From: Panagrolaimus kolymaensis
Taxonomy: Eukaryota; Nematoda; Chromadorea; Rhabditida; Panagrolaimidae
DNA length: 64,000 bases
Reading direction: 5' to 3'
NCBI GenBank assembly: GCA_028622995.1
Contig: JAJQJQ010000029.1
Span: 1,612,001-1,676,000, forward strand
In this document: positions 60,001-64,000 of the stretch, in pieces
Position numbering within the stretch: position 1 is the first letter of the stretch
How the letters are laid out: each line of letters starts with the position of its first letter
Position numbers and translations under genes: made by a program
The notes under the pieces: model-generated
What the model was told of the DNA's origin: nothing
Seen by the model: only the letters and a program-made list of their open reading frames with translations
Database searches by the model: none

Positions 60001-63000
60001 TTTTTTTTGGGAGGCCGCAGCATCTCCCAATTTTTATTCATGAAAATTTCCTTTTCTTTCTTTCTTTTTTTTTAAACTTAAGTGCTTTTTCTTACTTTTT
60101 TATTTTTATTTTTTGAATTCCAAAGAAAACTAAAAAAGTGCCACCGTTTTTTTTATATTTGTTTTTTTTGTTGCTGTGTTTGCCTTTCGATGTTTTTTTT
60201 CTTAAAAGTTTTTCATTTAACTAACTTTTCCTTTTTCTTTCCATTTATTGTTTTTCGGTTAAAAAAACTTTGTGAAATTTTTTTTGAAGTCATGTTTAAG
60301 ACTTTACTTTTTTCTCTTCTGAAAACATAAAAACAAAAAAAATGTCATTTAAGAAATAAGAAAATAAGAGTAATGCTGCCCTCCAACTGTGTATTAGTTA
60401 AGCATGCTTTTTTCTTTTAAGAGGTTGAAAGAGAAAGAAAAAAAGGTCATTAAAAAGCTAATTGCTATATTGACTTGACTTTTTTTTGTTTTTTACATAC
60501 TTTTTAACATTTTAACTTTCTTATTTTTTTGAAAAAAAGTCAAACAATTCTTTTTTTTATTTTTTTGGTAAAAATCTTTCTGACTTTTTTGATCCATAAA
60601 AAAATAATACATATTTGCCTTTTTAGAAGTTTTATACCACAAATTTTTTTTTCGATAAGAAAAAAGTTCGAAGTTTACTAATAAAATAGAAGACCAGAAA
60701 ATTTGAAACTTTCCTGATTTTTAGTTGGTACCAAAGTTTGGCGGCTACGGTCAAAATAATTTACAAATTTTTTTATTTTGTATCAAAAAATTTTCCGCCA
60801 AATCAATTTTTTTCTATCTTGAATTTGCTATGATTTTAGACTAGGCTTCGGAGTTTATTCAATACTAACCAAAATTTTTTTTTTTAAATTCATCCTCCTT
60901 CCTTTTTCTCTCCATCAAACGTCAAAAACCAATTTTATTTTTTTGAAATGAAAGTTAATTTGTTTTTGTCTTCTTTTTTTCGTAAACGTTTTTTGATGCT
61001 CCTTTTTTGAAACATTTTTTTTGACTCCATCTCCATAAAAATGACAGAAAGCAGCACATTTTTTTGCTTTGCTTTTTCGCTTTTTTTGTTGAAATGATTT
61101 CAACATTAATGTGGCATTTGTGGCACCATCACTTTTTTATAAGTGTGTGTTTTTTTTCTTATCTCCAGGGATTATTGTAGTTTCACAAAAAAAAAAAACA
61201 AACACTTCATAATGTTTTTCAACTTTCAAAAAAAGGTCAAACAAATTTTTTTCCGGCTTTTTATTCTTTTTTTTAAAATTATTTTATTGTTTCTGAACCA
61301 CATACGTGGGAAGTATATACATAGGTAGGAGGTAGTCATGCAAGATTTATTTTATTTATAATATTAATTTTTTTTTGTCAGAAGAGGAGGTGGTAATGGT
61401 GGGAGTCAAAAAGGTTTTGCAATGTGTTATTTATTTATTTACTAAATTTATTATTTTTTTTTTCACATTGAAAAAATTTGGAAGGTGGATATTATTTTTG
61501 TAAAATAAGGGAGCCATTTTAATTTATTTATTTTTCGGTTTATTTTGAAACGAAAAATTTAAATTTTTAAATCTTTTTTCCTTGAAATTTTTAATTAAAC
61601 AATTTTGCAAAATATAGCAATTTGTTTATTACTTTCATTTTTGACTTTTTATTTTCCTGTCAAAGAAATTTTTTATCCAATAAATTTAAAACTTACTTCA
61701 CAGTTTATTTTCATTATTGAATAGTTCGCATCGGAAGCAAAAGTTATTTTTTAAACAAAAACAAAGAACAAAAAAATAAGTAATATGAACTAAAATGAGA
61801 AAGTTTGATATTAGACTTTAACTTCCGCTTAAATGATTATTTGAAAAATGAAAAAACAAAACTAAAAAAAATATGAAGCCTCGTGTTATTTCCGGTCAAA
61901 TGCCATCACAGAAACATTGGCACTCGGCTCATTCAAATTGCCTCAGGGGTTAAATATATTTAAAGCGCCCTACTTTCTTTTATTTATGTACTTAAAAATT
62001 TTCCATACTGCTTACATTTATTTATTCGTTGCCTTTCCTTCCAATTTCCATGCTTGCCTTGCTTTTGCTGCAACCAACCAAAATTGCAAAGCAGCAACAA
62101 ACAAAAAAAAACGTTTAAATGAGTTCGAAAGCCTCTGAGCAAAAAGAAGTATTTTTTTATTTACTCTCTCTCAAAAAAAAAAGCTTTAAAATTACGTGTT
62201 CAAAAAGCAGTTTAAATGCTTTTTCTTTTTTCGTTGCAAAAATATTGCAACTATAAATGGCAAACAAAAAATTATTTGAAACCATTTTTATTTTATTTTC
62301 AAATAATGGCGTCACTTAAAGCAAGGCACAAAAAAAAAGTGGAGGAGGAGGTTAGTTGCGTTAGTTGGCCAACAGGTTTATATTTTATGGCATTTAGCGA
62401 TGTGATTATATGAATATTAATTTTTTTTTAAAGAAACTGTAACTTTATAGACTAAAAACGATCTGAAATTTTTAGCAGAAAAATAATATTTTCTAAAAAT
62501 TACATTATACAGCATTGCTATTTTTGCTTTGCTTTTTTGTTTTGTTTTAATCTTTCTCTTTTTTATTATATCTTTTCGTGCCCTTAAAAAGCCTATTAAG
62601 CTTCTGTTTGCTTTCGTTTTTCACTCTTTCATTTATTTACTGCAGTTTATTTATATGAAATTTTTCACCCATTAAAAAAAGCGAAAGAATGGTGGCAATT
62701 TTTTTGTTGTTGCACTTTTAACTTAATATGTGTTTTGTTTTGTTTGGTAGTCTTTTCATTTTTGAGCTTTTAAAGTTAATTATCTTAGCATTTTTTTTTG
62801 TTAATGGAAAAATGTGATGTTTGTTTTGATAGAATGCAAATGGTGGAATTAGGTTGGAATGGAGTGAGTGGGAGGGAAGGGTTTCAAATTACCGAATCCT
62901 CCAGTAATCTTTTCTTTTTTTGATGAGAAAAAACAAAATAAAAAAACTAAATTAAGAATGACTTTTTTAATTCCAAGCAAATATGTTTAAATAATTCGCG

Positions 63001-63460
63001 AGGGTCGCAGCGAAAATAATTTGATCATATATCCAAAACTCTTAATTAATTTTCTTTTATTTTTTGGGACTTTTTTTACTTTTTTTTGTTTTTTCGAACA
63101 GCTGATTTTTTTTAAAACGTTTTTTCTTGCCTTTTTTATATTATCAAACTTGTGAGATCTTCCGTAATTTTTTTTGCCACGGTGCTCTATGGCATTTGCC
63201 CCATTTCTTTGGCTTATTTTCTAAAAAAATACCTTTGTAAATAAACTCTTTCTTTTGGACTTCCTCATTTTTTTCCAACAACATTTTGAATAAAAATAAA
63301 GATGTAGTCTTGTTGAGCCATTTTTTGTCTCTAGTTTCATTTTTAATTGACTATAAAAAAATAAATATTTTTACGCGAAATAAAATTAATTTTCTAATCC
63401 ATTTTATTTATTATTTTTAGGCCTTTTTAATTATTTAAAACACACATTTAAAGAAATCAG
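57011..63460. other. 6.4-kb T-rich region, no coding exon recognised
   Basis: Dense T runs on the + strand, many short spurious frames, no domain or splice-consistent exon recognised. A start exon of the DIRAS-like gene should lie here or further upstream, since its first visible exon lacks an ATG. No RNA gene was seen. Confidence 0.5.
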
Positions 63461-63798
63461 TCAAAATAGTTGTGTTAGCTTCAGCAACCATTCCAGCTGC
63501 GGCGGCGGCAGGTTCGGGTCCAACCACCACCGCCACAACCATTTCCCCTGGAGGAGGAGGAGGAGTTGAACCCGAACCTGCTTCATTAAATGCTGGGCCT
63601 CCATCATCTTCTGATCGTTCTTCAACTCCATCAAGTTTACGAAATAAAACTTCGGTGGTTATTAATCCAGATACTGGAGATTATCGAGTAGCATTTTTCG
63701 GTGCTGGAGGCGTTGGAAAATCTTCCATAGTTCAACGATTTGTTAATGGAACGTTTAGTGATAATTATGTTCCAACTATTGAAGATACTTATCAACAG
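63461..63798 (+). CDS. drn-1: DIRAS-type Ras-like GTPase (drn-1-like), internal 5' exon only
   Basis: The frame runs into a G domain. After a Ala/Gly/Pro/Ser-rich lead it reads [20 protein letters not shown], with the phosphate-binding loop GAGGVGKS, then [20 protein letters not shown] and DTYQQ at the switch I/effector region. GAGGVGKS with PTIEDTY is characteristic of DIRAS proteins, small GTPases linked in C. elegans (drn-1) to neuronal signalling. The exon ends with a donor at 63799 (CAG|GTAAAA), and the rest lies outside the window. No in-frame ATG precedes the domain, so the start is on an upstream exon (acceptor at 63460 or 63420). The GC-rich lead is unusual for this AT-rich DNA. Confidence 0.8.
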
Positions 63799-63933
63799 GT
63801 AAAAAAATTTATAAATATAAATGCGTTGTTGCAATTTTTTTTGTTTGCTTTTTGCACACAAATTTTTCTCTTCCTCTTTTCTCCACTTTTTTTCGTACGT
63901 TGAAAAGACGTAAAACATGCGTCGCATTCCATC

Positions 63934-64000
63934 GCCCTCTTGGCTTAGTGGCAGAGCGTTGGTCTTGTAAACCAAAGGTCACTGGTTCGATTCCAGTAGG
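63934..64000 (+). tRNA. tRNA-Thr (anticodon TGT), 3' end cut by window
   Basis: The D arm (GGCTTAGTGGCAGAGC), anticodon stem with loop CTTGTAA (anticodon TGT, 63966-63968) and T arm (ACTGGTTCGATTCCAGT) are complete. The acceptor stem begins GCCCTCT, and only the first bases of its partner are inside the window. It lies 135 bp after the donor of the DIRAS-like exon, probably in that gene's intron on the same strand. Confidence 0.93.

Overview
The window looks like AT-rich nuclear DNA of a free-living nematode. Supporting signs are very short introns (often 45-60 nt) with GT...TTTYAG borders, serpentine chemoreceptors, a secreted protein with ET (nematode cysteine-rich) modules, a CAP/SCP protein, a two-domain C-type lectin, a claudin-like tetraspan, an OST-alpha homologue and a DIRAS-type small GTPase. 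A large tandem family with an F-box-like N-terminus recalls expanded families I remember from Panagrolaimus-type (clade IV) genomes. That taxonomic guess comes from memory and was not searched.

Layout. 0-5 kb: the 3' part of a zinc-finger protein, a small Q/N-rich membrane protein and a five-exon claudin-like gene, with a hAT-type MITE (3570-3763) upstream of the last and a 493-bp foldback MITE (5152-5644) just downstream. 6.5-15.6 kb: two paralogous chemoreceptor genes head to head, a double-ET-module secreted protein with a tRNA-Ala on the opposite strand inside one of its introns, an Srg/Srv-like receptor with a MITE in its third intron, and a C-type lectin. 16.6-29 kb and 40-45.8 kb: ten copies of the F-box-like family, all on the + strand. 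They fall into a two-exon subgroup (three genes) and a three-exon subgroup (seven genes), with at least three broken pieces scattered around them. 30.6-32.5 kb: a CAP protein that sits between the two parts of the array. 36-40 kb: a repeat-rich stretch with GC-rich hairpins, a SINE-like unit and a 1.9-kb palindromic DNA transposon that carries a decayed DDE transposase and a younger hAT MITE inside one arm. 45.9-46.8 kb: a single-exon chemoreceptor.

48.3-64 kb is mostly gene-poor and strongly T-rich on the + strand. It holds a second hAT-type MITE, an OST-alpha gene, a small zinc-knuckle ORF, the first recognisable exon of a DIRAS/drn-1-like GTPase, and a tRNA-Thr cut by the window end. The T-rich deserts (about 48.7-54.1 kb and 57-63.4 kb) could be long 5' introns of the OST-alpha and DIRAS genes.

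Many genes look environment-facing: chemoreceptors, C-type lectin, CAP protein, ET modules. The F-box-like array has the birth-and-death pattern known for expanded nematode F-box families, which in other nematodes are thought to supply variable substrate adaptors for SCF ubiquitin ligases. All exon structures were read by eye from splice signals, frame continuity and paralogue comparison. No search or alignment program was run.
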